DNA of 64,000 nucleotides, taken from NCBI GenBank assembly GCA_051294375.1, contig CM119266.1, forward strand, positions 26,711,932-26,775,931. Direction: 5' to 3'. Positions 35,501 to 46,560 of this stretch are shown here, in pieces. The notes under the pieces were generated by a model, which ran no database searches, was not told the DNA's origin, and saw only the letters and a list, made by a program, of their open reading frames with translations. Position 1 is the stretch's first letter. Each line of letters opens with the position of its first letter. The position numbers and the translations under genes were made by a program. The stretch comes from Paraspadella gotoi. Lineage: Eukaryota; Chaetognatha.

Positions 35501-36494
35501 GAGTGACAGGGCGGAGCGAGGGTGACTGGAAGCGGCGAAAGAGAAGAGGAATGAACCTAAAGGGGGGAAATAGAAGAAAATCGCATAAATCAAAGAGAAA
35601 CCGATGAGGAAAAGTTTCTCATGAACCTTTTTCTTTCTTTTTCTTTCTTTTCTTCTTTTCTTTTTCTCAATGGACAAAAAACAAATAAAAGATTTCTTGT
35701 AAACTTCTTGTTTTTTTTCTCCTCTTTGGGTTTTAGTTTGCGTCGCGTGATCTACTCTGTAAGAAGGCAACTCTATTCGGGTATTAGTCCTCTGGCTTAT
35801 GCATCTATCGGTATGTAGTCGGGGTATGTCTGTCCGTCGGTCTGTCGTCGACTTACGTAGTTTTTAATCTGTTAATTTTTTCCTTTCTCCTTATTAATCG
35901 ATTTTCTTTTGCCAACTCGGAAATAAAGGTTAAGCTAGCTATCCTTCAATAGCATGTCTATTGATATGTTAAATTTTGTTTGCTGTTCTTGTTCTGTTAA
36001 TATTCTTAGCCTGGTTAAATGCCGATACAAGGTAAAAATGAAGACAGAGTGTTTGCAGTTACAAGATATTAAAAACGTTCGGAAAATATTAGCAGCTACC
36101 TCTCTTGTGTAACGCAACATAAAACAAATAGTCTATACTGTTTTGTAAATTAAATACCTAAGAAAATAAAGATAGGGGTTTTTAGTTCGGAGAAGAATTT
36201 CTAAAAATTAATAGATAATCTCGAAACGCGGTAAGTTCCATGCCTCCCGCTCGCACTTACCAGACTGGAATCGAGCGGAGATAGCATGAGCATAACAACT
36301 CTCTCATCTAAACCATATTAAACTTACCAAGTCATCGGCCAAAGCAAACCAAATCCAACCAACCCGAAACAATCCCCTATATTCTTCGAAACTTCCACGC
36401 TAACCATCTCCACTTTCCTTCCCTCCCCCCTAGAAAGTAGAACCCCCGTTACATGACACCCTTTTGAGCCATCCTCGAAACCCTTCCCTCCCCG

Positions 36495-36730
36495 ACCCCC
36501 CTCTCCCCGTCTCTGCCCCGCTGTCCCCCGTCTCTCCCCGTCTCCCCGGTCTCTTCACCGGCTCTCTTGCCCGTCTCTTCCCGGTCCTCCTATCTCTCCG
36601 CGTCTCTCACGCTCGTCCCTCCTCCGTCTCTTCCCCCGGTCCTACCCCGTCTCTCCGCCGTCTCGTCTCCCGGTCTCTCCCCGCTCTCATCCGTCTTCTC
36701 CCGTCGATCTCCATCCGTCTTCCTCTCTCC
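36495..36730. repeat. CCCCGTCTCT-type degenerate minisatellite
   Basis: About twenty irregular copies of a 9-12-bp C/T/G unit such as CCCCGTCTCTC and CCCGGTCTC. It sits inside copy 1 of the long duplication, where copy 2 has an N run. Confidence 0.6.
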
Positions 36731-37384
36731 GGTTTCCTGAATTTATTCACAAATATTTCATTTCATTTGCCTCAAAATCTTTTTTGTCCGCTGTATATTA
36801 ATAACTCAAAACCACATGATATCGTCGTCGTTTTGATCCGTTCATTATTGATGTTCATGTTCGTTACTGTTCATCGTCCCCTCTTTGATAATGACTGATC
36901 CTTCTGCATTCGTCTTGCAGTCATTTGCATTGTAACATCGCCAATGCCGGTATGTTTTTTTTATCTCGTGTTTTGATTGCGACATAATGGTTTTTGTTCG
37001 CTTAAGTCATCCGATTACTAGTGTTCCAATAAGAGAAGTTCTATGAATGGTTCTCTGGTTTATTCAATGTCTGTCGTTCTAGTCGTCATTTCAGATGGAT
37101 CTAGCTATCTATGTCTGTCGGTCTTCTGTGTATCTCCGCGTCGGTCTCGTGAAAGTTACAGATAATCTTTGCGATAACGCCGGCATGCTCTGAGAGAACT
37201 CTGAATTTCAAATTAATAATCGTAGTATTATATAGGTGAGTTTACAATAAACTAAGGTTCACGTATAGTGTACATAAACGAAAAAAAAGAGGAAAGTATA
37301 ACACTGTTATTTGCTTCATTCTCCGTTGGATGAGAGATGAGTCGATAGTCAGTAATTTATATTGTCATAGTTCGATCTTATTCG

Positions 37385-37540
37385 ATGATCATCGCTGCGA
37401 GGTATCGTCAGTGCGACGATTTACGACGATCAGATCGAAGGAAAGAAAGAGAGAAAGAACTATATTATGAAGACTTGAGAGAGCAGAAGATTTCTAAACG
37501 CAATTATGATGATGTATGTGTCCGCGACCAGTATGAAGAA
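37385..37540 (+). CDS. Weak candidate exon with a GTGAGT donor
   Basis: The ATG at 37385 opens a charged frame containing RRKEREKELYYEDLREQK and RDQYEEL, which then meets GAATTG|GTGAGTG. It lies inside the first copy of the long duplicated block, and the second copy does not clearly preserve it. That weakens the case for a conserved exon. Confidence 0.17.
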
Positions 37541-39057
37541 TTGGTGAGTGAGATTATTCTCTTTAGCTATGGTGTCACACAGGTGACTCCTGGGGCACAC
37601 TGCGTGTGTTTGCGCGCGAGTGAGAATAAAGGATAGAATGGATACAAGATTACATAATGAGACTTGTAGAGGAGAAGAAAATAGTGAATTGGTTCTAGAA
37701 GATCTGAAATTGAAGAAAAAAGAAAATAACAAAAGACCACCGAATCCGCAAAATAGTACTATGCGTTTAACGGGCGTCATATTTTTTCTACTTAATTTTA
37801 GTATGATGACTCTTGCGTGCTTTCCTCTTTTCTTAATACGAACAATACAGAATTAAGAATTACTTAGAGAAAAAACGACTGTTGAATTATACCTACAAGA
37901 CATTTCTAAGGCTGACTTTTTTGATGTGGGGTTTTATAGGAGTATCTAGAGGGACAGAAAAGCGTCTTAATTTATGAGTCTGCGTGTCCGCGAGGAATGA
38001 GTGGGGTAGTGGCGGAGCTAGTGAAAAAAAGTTAGCGGAGTGAAGCGTCAGGGAAAGCAATATGTAAAAGATACCCTAGAGAAAACAGCACAGGCGTAAT
38101 ATAACTAAAAGACCAAGGAGAAATCAGTTTGTGGAGAGAGAAAGAGGAGGAGTGGAATAGCTAACCCGGCAGAGCAGGCTGTATATATAAATCGGTTATC
38201 ATAATAGAAGAGTTTGTAGATGCCAACACAGTCCTGGAAGTAGGAATGGAACAAGATTTGCCGAGTGAGGAGAGGAGAGCCAAATCACACTGATTCTGGG
38301 GCGTGCGGTGCGAGTAGGGGGGGGGCGTGGCTATAGAGACGGGGGAAAGGGAGCAGGGGGGGCGGAAAAGTGTGGTGCCGGGTCAAATTGAAGGGGGGCG
38401 GGGTTTTCCCCGGCGGTTGCATGGAAATTCTTGTTTGGAGGCTCGTAATCGGCTTAAAAAAGGGGATAATTGGGCGGACGAGTAGGAAAAGGCTTTTCCC
38501 GTAAAGAAAAGAAAGGTTTCTATTTAGTGGGGATTGGAAAGGGGTGGAAGAAAAAGTGTTGATAGGAGGAGAAAAGGGAAAAAAAAGGAAAAGGAAAGTT
38601 AAAAGGCGAGAAGGTGAAAAGAGAGGCAACCAGACTGTCAAATGATAGAATGAAAATAGTATGATGGACTAAGCCTTCTGGCGACGGACATTAACGACGC
38701 GAAGAGAGAGAGTGAGAGTTCGCTTGTTTTTAATGCTGACGATTTAGTAAATCCTGTGAAAATTTCTTCCTCTATAAGAATTCTTTGCGAAGACAGACTT
38801 TTCCGTGTTACGAATGAAATAAGTAGAGTACGCTATTAAAAATTTTGAGGCTCTGACTTATTGGATTATTTTTTGCTCTATTCTACTTCTCGTGTTATTT
38901 CTCTCTCTTGTCTTCTTCTTCTTCTTCTTCTTTTTCTTTTTCTTTTTCTTCCGTTATTGTTCTTTGTTTTCAGGTAGTACATCAGCTCAAAACTTTTGCA
39001 AAGAAATGCATTAAGAAAACATTTAGTTCTTCGCGCTCGAAATCGCTCTTGCTTTGA

Positions 39058-39060
39058 GGA

Positions 39061-39096
<36 letters not shown>

Positions 39097-39098
39097 AA
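39058..39098. repeat. (GAAA)n microsatellite
   Basis: About nine GAAA units. Confidence 0.9.
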
Positions 39099-39638
39099 TA
39101 TATAAAGAATGAAAGAAAAAAATTAACCTGCAACGAGAATAATTCTGTGGCGTCAGTCACGCGAAACAAGAGCCAACGGACTAGTTGGACTGTACGCGCC
39201 CCACTGTTTAACAGTAATGGAGCGGTAAAGCATCGTGAACGAAATGCGACCCTTAGGGTTTGAGTTAAAACAATCTTTAAAGCTTTACTTTTATTTACGA
39301 GATGGCGAACAAGTCTTTTGTTTTTCCTTTAACCTAAACGAGAAAAGTAAATAAAACAAAACGTTCGATGTAGGTTACAGATATTTTTCTAGGCTGCGCG
39401 CAGTTAAATTTGCGAGCTCTTATCGTACGTAAGCTGTTCCGCTGAGTTCAAGTCCGTTTTGGTTTTTTAAAACTCCGCCCGCTATTGTACACCTACCTTT
39501 ACCTTTTGCCGGAATGGAAATTAAGGGAGAAAAAAGCGACCGAAAAAGTCGTTTTGATGGAATTTCTTTTGGCATCAAAGGATGTAAGTCATTTCGCTGC
39601 TCAACGGGGAAGCCAAAGCTTAATGACTTTTTCACTTG

Positions 39639-39674
<36 letters not shown>

Positions 39675-39767
39675 CCGGTTTGGCAAAAACTCAAGACCGA
39701 ATAAAAACCACCATCAAAGCGAACGTCAATGACCACCTTTACTTCGATTCCCTTCATTTTCTTAGGA

Positions 39768-39784
39768 CTTTTCTTTCTTTCTTT

Positions 39785-39828
<44 letters not shown>

Positions 39829-39860
39829 TTTTTCTTTCTTTCTTTCTTTCTTTCTTTCTC
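39768..39860. repeat. (CTTT)n microsatellite
   Basis: About twenty CTTT units. A similar run lies at 48006-48034, beside the end of the retrotransposon. Confidence 0.9.
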
Positions 39861-40407
39861 TTTATTTTCTATTTATTTCTTTTGCTCATTGAAGAGACCA
39901 GAAAAGCTGCCGTTGATTGATTACTTCTACGATTTTCTCAGAAATTCTTCAGAGCCAAAAAAAAAAAAAAAAAGGAAATAGAAAAAACAAAAGAGTCTTC
40001 GGACTAAAAATACGAAAATCGATCGATCACAATTCACGAGACTCAAACCTTTTCACTTCGATCGTGACCTTCCCCCCCCTCACCCACTCCCCTCCGATCC
40101 TCCTACCTTTTTCTCCCTCACTTCCTCACCCTCGAGCAATCGGCCCCCGAGTCAACGACCCCCGCCCTTCTCCTTTGGCCTTTGGCTTCAATTCTTCCGC
40201 ATTCTTTAACTCTTATTTATCAATGACCTTCTCTGCGCCAAAGGGTCTTTTCTTTTTTCTTTTTTCTTTCTTTTTCTCTGTTCTTTCTTATTTTGGACTC
40301 TTTTTGTTTCAAATTCTTTTTTTTTTAATCTTTTTTTCTATTACTTTATATTTTTTTTAATTTCTCTTCTTCATTTTGTTTTCTTTTTTTCTTCTTTTTT
40401 TTTCTTT

Positions 40408-41034
40408 TGTTAGGTTTTCCACTAAACCTAGCGTGCGGCTATTCACTTTGATGATCTTTAAGCATTGAAGACGTGTTTTACAGTTTAGCATCATATATTG
40501 TTGTAATAACAAACATAACGAAGATATAGACGTTCAAAATAAGCAACACCAATAGTATAGAACCATAATGAATTCGGTAATAAAATCGTAAGGGAACAGC
40601 CGTAATGCATCGCGAAAAAGCAAATCGGAAAAAGCATTCGGAAAAAGCGTCGGAAAGGATCCGAGAAAGCAGACGCTGGACTGTGAAACAAGATTATACA
40701 ACATTTAATATAAAATGTTCGAATTATAAACGCATTAAAAACTTATTAAAAACGATTAAAAACCATTAAACGGACTGGATACACCGTCGAACTTTATAGA
40801 AATTTGGCGTGATTACATAAGCATAAAAATATACATTTTAACTTTCGAAATAAAACGGGTTGAATAAGCAGAGAATTTGGCATAAATTCGAATCAGCAAA
40901 AAACGGGTAACGTGCAGGATATCGTCTTTGTGAATCCGAATTAAAAATAGACGAGAGAGAAAAACTGGTTCTCGCGAATGCCGGGTAACAGCAAAAGATC
41001 AGTTTTCGAACAACGAAGTAAAAATTATTCTACA
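40408..41034 (-). repeat. Downstream (3') LTR of the BEL/Pao element
   Basis: 627 bp, paired with 47321-47982. In element orientation it starts TGTAGAATAA directly after the purine tract and ends CCTAACA. It is slightly shorter than its partner because of scattered indels. Confidence 0.88.
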
Positions 41035-41047
41035 TTTCCCGCCTCTT
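41035..41047 (-). other. Polypurine tract of the BEL/Pao element
   Basis: On the minus strand, AAGAGGCGGGAAA abuts the first base of the 3' LTR. This is the expected plus-strand priming site. Confidence 0.7.
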
Positions 41048-41159
41048 AAATTTTAAAAACTTTAAATTAAATAAACAATTTTTACGCAGAGAAAAAAGAT
41101 ATGATATAGCAAAATTAGCGGGTTAAACAACGTAAATTGGTTGATACAATTCATATAAC

Positions 41160-41480
41160 TTAACGATAAGATCTCTTAAGCAACAGCTTTAATACAGAAA
41201 ACATAAGAGATATCAACCGTAAACTTAGGGTTAAACAAATTAAGTATGCAGGATTATCTCGTCGCGATAGAATCTCGGCTTCGAGAAGAACAATTTTACC
41301 ATCAATCACGTCGTACTCTTTGATGGCGGTGCGGACCTTTAACCGCCGGACTCGGCCGTCAGATCCGGGATAAACCGTTTGAGATAGATCGCGAGAGGCC
41401 AGTCGCCGCGATGACGCGATCTCGACGACGATTAGAACAAGATCGCCAAACACGGAGATTTCGCGAAGGGAATTTCCACT
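41160..41480 (-). pseudogene. BEL/Pao C-terminal DUF5641 domain
   Basis: An intact stretch at 41447-41328 (minus) reads GDLVLIVVE, SSRRLASRD and VYPGSDGRVRRLKVRT. This is the hallmark of the DUF5641 domain that ends BEL/Pao polyproteins. The tail ends at TAA close to the polypurine tract, as expected for the end of pol. Confidence 0.82.
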
Positions 41481-41749
41481 TTTTGCCTTTCTTGTGAGAG
41501 TAGATAAATTATTCCGCACCCAGGCGGCGCCAGAATGTGTCCGCGATTCTGAGAACGACGCCAGTACGTCGCAGAGCAGCGCCCTCTCCGCCGTTGCTGG
41601 GACTATGGATGCGATATGGAGGGGACCAGGCGACAGAATCCCGCGCAGGGCTTTGAGGCGGTTGGAGATCGCGATGATCGTCGGAACATGGGTGAGGGAC
41701 GTTGATTCAGGATTTCCTCGAACACAACAACCGACGATGTTGAGGACAT

Positions 41750-42575
41750 CGTCAGTAATCGTTAAGCGGGAGTTCCGTGCAGACATTCGTAAGGATTCTT
41801 TTGGTCTGAGCGGACGAGACGCTCAAAGACCGCCACCCCAATGCGAAATGCTGCAGGCCGGATTGAAGGACCATTGAGGATACCTTTGATGCGCAGATGG
41901 AAGTTGATGTCGTCTTCCACTCATTGAGAGTTTTAACCAAGTTCTTTGACAGACCCGGTAAAATTCGTGCACAATCTGAAATCATTTTCTCGATGCCAGG
42001 TCGGCTGGAAATAAAGCGAAACAAACATGTTTATAAAGCATGTGGCAGATAAATCGCAGCAAACTTCTAAATGCACACACGCATTTTCAAACAGTAAATA
42101 AACAAATCCATGCTTTTTTGTAAATGCACGGCCCCTTTTTACCTCAAAGGCCCCATAAAATCGACACCCAGTTTCTTGAAACGGAAAATACCTCTTGAAC
42201 ACGGGAATGCAGGGAGAGGAGCCATCTTTGTGAGCAGGGTTTGGCATTGAAGTCGTTAAGCAATAATAAAATTTACCCATTGTCCTTTTGTTTACCATTT
42301 GGCACCTTTGAGAATTCCAAACCTTTTTCGTAAAGTAATCAAATGAAACATGTTCACTCCGGCATGACCTTCGTTGGTTCATGCTCATGCCTAATGAGCA
42401 AAGCAACTACGTGAGATTGGCGAAGGCAAAAATAATCTGGTCGTTTTGCATCTTGAGAATATGGCAGCATTGTTGGGCGTCCCACCAACATGGATAATAT
42501 CATCTTGGAGAAATGGATCAAGGGTTCTGAAAGCCGACCTTGAACTTGAGCAAAGGGATCCTTTGTTTTCGCCAT
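41750..42575 (-). pseudogene. BEL/Pao integrase (zinc-binding and catalytic core)
   Basis: The minus-strand zinc-binding part reads VQGRLSEPLI, MLPYSQDAKRPDYFCL and HVVALLIRHEHEPT, with the HxxxLIxxxH histidines. The core follows with KRTMGKFYYCLTT, PFQETG, KRGRAFTKKHGFVYLLF and ACVHLEVCCDLSATCFINM, then FRFISSRPGIEKMISDCARI in the next frame. The conserved Asp of the core is visible in ISD. At least two frame changes interrupt the reading. Confidence 0.78.
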
Positions 42576-42849
42576 AATTTCTATATTAGTACTGGTATCA
42601 AGACTATTTGTAATAAATTGTACCTAGATGAGAAATGTTCTTTTGTGTCAACGAAAAAAGGATTGGGCATTGTTTGAGCTCATCTGACCGTGTGGATCTC
42701 GGATGAGGGGGAGAAGGGTTTTTACTTTTGGAATACTTATGAGCAATATTAACTGAGATTAAATTGGTACCAACCAACTGACACTGAATAAGAAGCTTGT
42801 TCCATGCAGGAGTACATCCGTTCTGCAATTTTTGTAATCAGAGCAAGAA

Positions 42850-43385
42850 ATTGGAAGGTTGGAGTGGTTGAAACAATATTCTTGAGCAGCAATGTCAATT
42901 TTGTTCTTCAGTTTCAACATCTCTCTCTAAGGATTTGCTGGCATTCCTCTTCTGGTTTGCAGAATAAAACCTCCTTTTAGAAAGAACTTCCATGAAGTAT
43001 CGTGCCGCAAGCAGAAGACATCACGACTAACATAAGTGCAGAGCGGTTCTGGATCATAGGGCAATAATTTCCAATTGGGAAACATCTGTCTTAGACAAAA
43101 TCTTTTGAAAAATGCGATTGATACAAATGGAGGATAGCGAGCAGAGCATTCTTAATTGGCGCACAAGCAATGTATGCATCTACCCAAAAGAATGTCTTAT
43201 CAATTTTTTTGAGTCAGCTCAATGATGGAAGAATTCACAAAAATGTCAACAGAAACAACTGCAGGCACATAATTTCCAAGCGGGGAATAGAACCTGAATT
43301 TTGAGCCTCATGCTGATATTTGAGAGGGGGCAACGCGAGATTTTGCAGTAACCAAAGCTGTATGAATAAGCCCGCCTCGTCAACT
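42850..43385 (-). pseudogene. BEL/Pao RNase H-like remnant
   Basis: Minus-strand fragments in shifting frames: AKSRVAP, SIPRLEIMCLQLFLL, KKIDKTFFWVDAYIA, and FPNWKLLPYDPEP ahead of a frame-changed segment. These match, in order, the K-S-R-V-A-P...I-P-R-L-E-L and W-x-D-S parts of the BEL/Pao RNase H-like domain. Multiple stops are present. Confidence 0.5.
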
Positions 43386-43715
43386 TTCTAATGTATACAA
43401 CACTTCCATAATCCTGTTTCGGATGCCATCAGAGAAAATGCAACTGTGTCGAAAATGACGATTACAGATGCAAGCGTGGAGCCAAACCACGGGAAGTTTT
43501 CACTTTTCCAATTGAAAAAGGATTTGGACCAATTTTGAAAATTTTGGTAAATGAACTCATCAGATATGGGTTCATCCCATCCAATGTGGAAGGAACATAA
43601 TTCTTGCAGGATGCGTTCTTTCCCACTCAACAGTACAGTGAGAGAGAATCCAATGCGGGTCATAAATGGAAGCAAATCAGGGATAGAATTTGCTAAACGA
43701 GTTTCTTTCTCTTAT
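43385..43715 (-). pseudogene. BEL/Pao A17-type region (post-RT connection)
   Basis: The minus strand reads RIGFSLTVLLSGKERILQELC, HIGWDEPISDEF and NFQNWSKSF. This matches the segment just after the RT palm (GF...P...K.LLQELC..LGWDEP.....W..W) that Pfam calls Peptidase_A17. It follows the pre-RT linker within about 60 bp, leaving no room for RT fingers and palm. It ends at FSLMASETG and WKCCIH, the start of the RNase H-like fold. Confidence 0.78.
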
Positions 43716-43739
43716 CGATTTATATTGGCTTGGGATAAA

Positions 43740-44085
43740 CGGAAGTGAATCGTTACCAACAATCGAAATTTGACACCTAAAGCTCTTTCACAGGCAGTGG
43801 ATGTCTTTGTCTTGAAGAAATAAAGCCACAATGTGACAGACCTACATGATTTCCCACCATCAGGCCTATACACGCCCATTCCCATGGTGTCTGGATAGCA
43901 GATGAGTGACAAGGGTTCCGCGACGCGATTCCATTGTCAGAGGGGAGGAGACTTATTCCTAAATCTGTGACCATAAGCATGTTTACTTGTCTCTTATCTG
44001 GGGGTAGTTCTGTGAGCAGATAATCCTTTAATGGGCAAAATCTATGCACAAGGTCGTTTGTGGGAATAGAAGATGGAGGCACTAG
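43740..44085 (-). pseudogene. BEL/Pao protease C-terminal half and linker to reverse transcriptase
   Basis: An open minus-strand frame reads LPPDKRQVNMLMVTDLG, LLPSDNGIA, AIQTPWEWACIGLMVGNH. This fits the conserved VxxLIGTDxxxLL...T..GW...G stretch that follows the protease active site in BEL/Pao polyproteins. It ends in LPFIPSQYKSIREKE in a second frame, the usual lead-in to reverse transcriptase. Confidence 0.72.
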
Positions 44086-44099
44086 GGGATTAAGGCAGT

Positions 44100-44660
44100 T
44101 ATTAAAATTCTAAATTTAACTTTAATTAAAAATTCTAAAAAGTGAGGAACGAACAACATGTATACTAATGAACATTTATGTAAAAAAAAATTTTTAATAT
44201 AAAATTTTTCAATTTACGATAGTGCCATATTTATACTAGTACTAATCCAATAAATGTTTAAAATTTCAAAAACAGTTTTTTCTAAGATTTTTTGCAGATT
44301 TGGATTCGTCATAAAAAGTTGAAAAAAAGAATATAACTCTTTTAAAAAATTCCTTTCAATAAGGGGTCAAAAAATTAGAAAAAGACTAATATTTTTAAGC
44401 TGAAAATCAACTTTTTATATATTAAATATAGTTTTTGTAATTTTTAATCCACTTAATGAAAGAATTTTTTAAAAATAATTTATATTTCTTTTATCAACTT
44501 TTTGACGAGGAATTCAAATCTGGCAATTCAAAATTAAGAAAAGCCCTATTTTGAAATTTTTCGATTTTATAAGGATCGAGATACTATATAAAATATAGCC
44601 CACTGGCGAAAATTAAAAAACTATAAAATTAATTTTTTTACAAATTAATGTTTACAGATG
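44100..44660. mobile_element. AT-rich hairpin (MITE/foldback-like) insertion inside the BEL/Pao element
   Basis: A very AT-rich block splits the protease region. From 44236 to 44584 it is a long imperfect palindrome: a left arm containing CAGATTTGGATTCGTC and a right arm containing its near reverse complement, around a short centre at about 44400-44420. A related hairpin lies at 59130-59355. No coding potential was seen. The boundaries of the insertion are approximate. Confidence 0.6.
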
Positions 44661-44664
44661 TAAT

Positions 44665-44990
44665 GTGTTCATAAATGACCTTTGAGAATTTCTGTACGTA
44701 ACTTTCACTACGCCTTAGCTATAGGATGTGGTGATTGCAACCATAGTGTGGGCTGCGGTACAGGAATTCAGAACTTAGAGAATGGAGGTTCAATGAACAA
44801 AATTCACGACTTTTTCTTTGGAACTATTTCAATGGTAGACAATTCATAACCTCAGGGTCAGGAACTTATTCCCAGAGCACTAGGGTATAAATTCGGAAGC
44901 AGCAGTAATGTTAGATCCTGGATTCCAACAAAGCATACATATTCAACAATTTACCAATTTTGTCAGGATTTGATACACGAAGTGCCACAA
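44665..44990 (-). pseudogene. BEL/Pao aspartic protease, N-terminal half
   Basis: The minus strand reads GKLLNMYALLESRI and then, in the next frame, SNITAASEF. In active BEL/Pao (DUF1758-type) proteases the position occupied here by ESR is the catalytic DSG. Both the Asp and the Gly are changed, so the enzyme would be dead even if the frame were intact. The region downstream carries several stops before the AT-rich insertion. Confidence 0.68.
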
Positions 44991-45104
44991 CTGGCCTGTT
45001 AAATGTTTCCAACACATCATTGGATTCACTTGGAGAGTTTGGGCAAGGGGGGTTAAACCCGACTGAGCAACTTTGAAGGAGTATCAACAGGATAGATGGC
45101 GCAG

Positions 45105-45350
45105 AATTATTCTCAGTAAAAATTCGATGCAGCATAGTGTGATGTGAGCTTTGTTGATTTTTTGCAGAGCCCCAGTAGACTTCAATCAACAATTTTGAAT
45201 GTGGAAAAGGCATCGAAAACACAAAGCCAGTTTTTCTTAACATGGAAAAAATCGATCTTTTGACAGAAGTGGCAATAAATTATCACAGCGGTAAGAGGCA
45301 TGATCATTACTCACAGAACAAACAATTTCTTTTGCATCTCTTTTGGATTC
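45105..45350 (-). pseudogene. BEL/Pao gag zinc-knuckle region
   Basis: In the minus strand, KRNCLFC is followed in another frame by NDHASYRC, and then by LCFRC and KINKAHITL or HHTMLHRIF. This matches the double CCHC knuckle (C-x2-C...H-x4-C, then C-F-x-C...H-x-x-L-L-H) between gag and protease in BEL/Pao elements. Two small frame changes separate the pieces. Confidence 0.6.
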
Positions 45351-45689
45351 AACAGCGGCTCATCATTGCAGGCTTGTTGATAGGCTTACCAGCCACGCCT
45401 TTGACAGCGCAAGGTTACTGGTCAGTGAAATCTGTTTGGTCCATAATGCCCAGCACCAAAAGATTGGCACCAAGGCGTTTGGCTTGACATTGCAAAAAAT
45501 CCAATAAGATCTTCAAAGGTCACTTCGAGTTCTTGAATAAATTCCAACTTATAAGCATGTGAAACTAAATTTTTCAATGAAGAATGGAACCTTCCTTTAT
45601 GATTCTTCTCATGCTCTCAGTAGAAAGTGAGTTGAAAGTGTCGCCCGCTCTCTCCTGAGCGACTCCAAGTCATTTCTCAGTTGAGAAAC

Positions 45690-46560
45690 CAAATTCCAAA
45701 ATCGCCGTCATGATCCTAACTTAATAGGAGGACCTCAAGACCTTCTTAGCAAATACCTGAGATGTAGCTTTTGAAACCCCATATTTGTTTAAAGATAGTT
45801 TTAGCCTCTGCGAATCGCGGCCAGCAGCAATCTCCTTTTTGTTGATCTAAATATTGAATAGCATCAAGGGCTGGGCCAATCAACCCATTTGACAATGCAT
45901 TCAACTTGACAAGCCGATCACTCACACCAGCAATAGACTCAACATCGGCTTCAAAGCATTAAGAAAACTATGAACTTAAGAGTAATCGCCTCTCCACTAT
46001 CACCTGGAGCAGGGCGCCGCCTTGCAGCAATGCCTTTGTAAACGCAACAAGACTTTCCAAAGTGGCATTTGGGGATTGGAAACAGATATGCAAAGCAGGA
46101 TTTACATTGGTTACAATAGGGGGTGGAACTGGGAAATGCTGGAAGGAAGAAGGGAGGAAGATTTAATGGAGGAGGCTGAGAGAAACGTAGAAATGACTTG
46201 GGGTGCAAAGGTTTGTGGACGAAGAATTAGCGTTGCAAAAGAATAAATTAGGAGGACGCCGGTTGGCATCCTGAGGAGGTGGAGGAGAGGAACTTGAAAG
46301 TTTATGGAGCAGGTTGGGAGAGAGGATGCAAGTTGAAGTCAATGGTGTTCTTAGTGCCGCAAATAACTATCAATCTTTTTCGTGGTAGTCATTCTCTCCA
46401 AAGCAATAAGTTGTTTAACTCAGGATTCATCATGTAAAGCCTGCAAAGTAGCCTTTCTCCTGCTCAAAACTCTACTTAGCAATAAACCTTAAGCTCCTCT
46501 TCTCCCTCTCCAGATATCGAGCAACTCTTGGTTCAATTAGACCCTTTTCCATTTTCCAAG
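45690..46560 (-). pseudogene. BEL/Pao gag remnant (DUF1759-like)
   Basis: Minus-strand fragments in changing frames. At about 46540-46480, PRVARYLEREEELK is followed by a helical region containing RKATLQALHDES. At 45925-45775, ALSNGLIGPALDAIQYL and FAEAKTIFKQIWG match the DUF1759 pattern of a gag-like helical segment with a conserved G-x-A-x-x-A-I and a closing x-I-x-x-x-x-G. Stops and frame changes interrupt it. Between these lies a Cys cluster (CNQCKSC) in one frame only. In BEL/Pao elements this region encodes the particle-forming protein. It is inactive as written. Confidence 0.55.

Larger units (their letters stand above)
35540..38870 (+). repeat. Long direct duplication, copy 1
   Basis: Colinear with about 53060-55860. 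Shared blocks include CCTAAAGGGGGGAAATAGAA, TTTCTCATGAACCTTTTTC, TATCGGTATGTAGTCGG, AAGTTCCATGCCTCCCGC, CGAATC.CGCAAAATA and GGTGAAAAGAGAGGCAACC. Copy 1 carries many small extra insertions. Confidence 0.8.
38871..40407. other. No supported gene
   Basis: CTT, GAAA and CTTT microsatellites and C/T-rich sequence leading to the retrotransposon boundary. Confidence 0.5.

Noticed and set aside
36464-36898. 144-codon Pro/Ser/Leu-rich open frame
   Set aside because: Most of it is the CCCCGTCTCT minisatellite, and the remainder has no recognisable domain.
41494-41877. Plus-strand open frame opposite the retrotransposon end
   Set aside because: It is the antisense shadow of the DUF5641/integrase region, which matches BEL/Pao on the minus strand.
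46000-46130. Cys cluster CNQCKSC...CHFGKSC in the gag region as a PHD-like zinc finger
   Set aside because: It exists in only one frame of a frame-broken region and precedes the DUF1759-like part. The real zinc knuckles fit better at 45105-45350.
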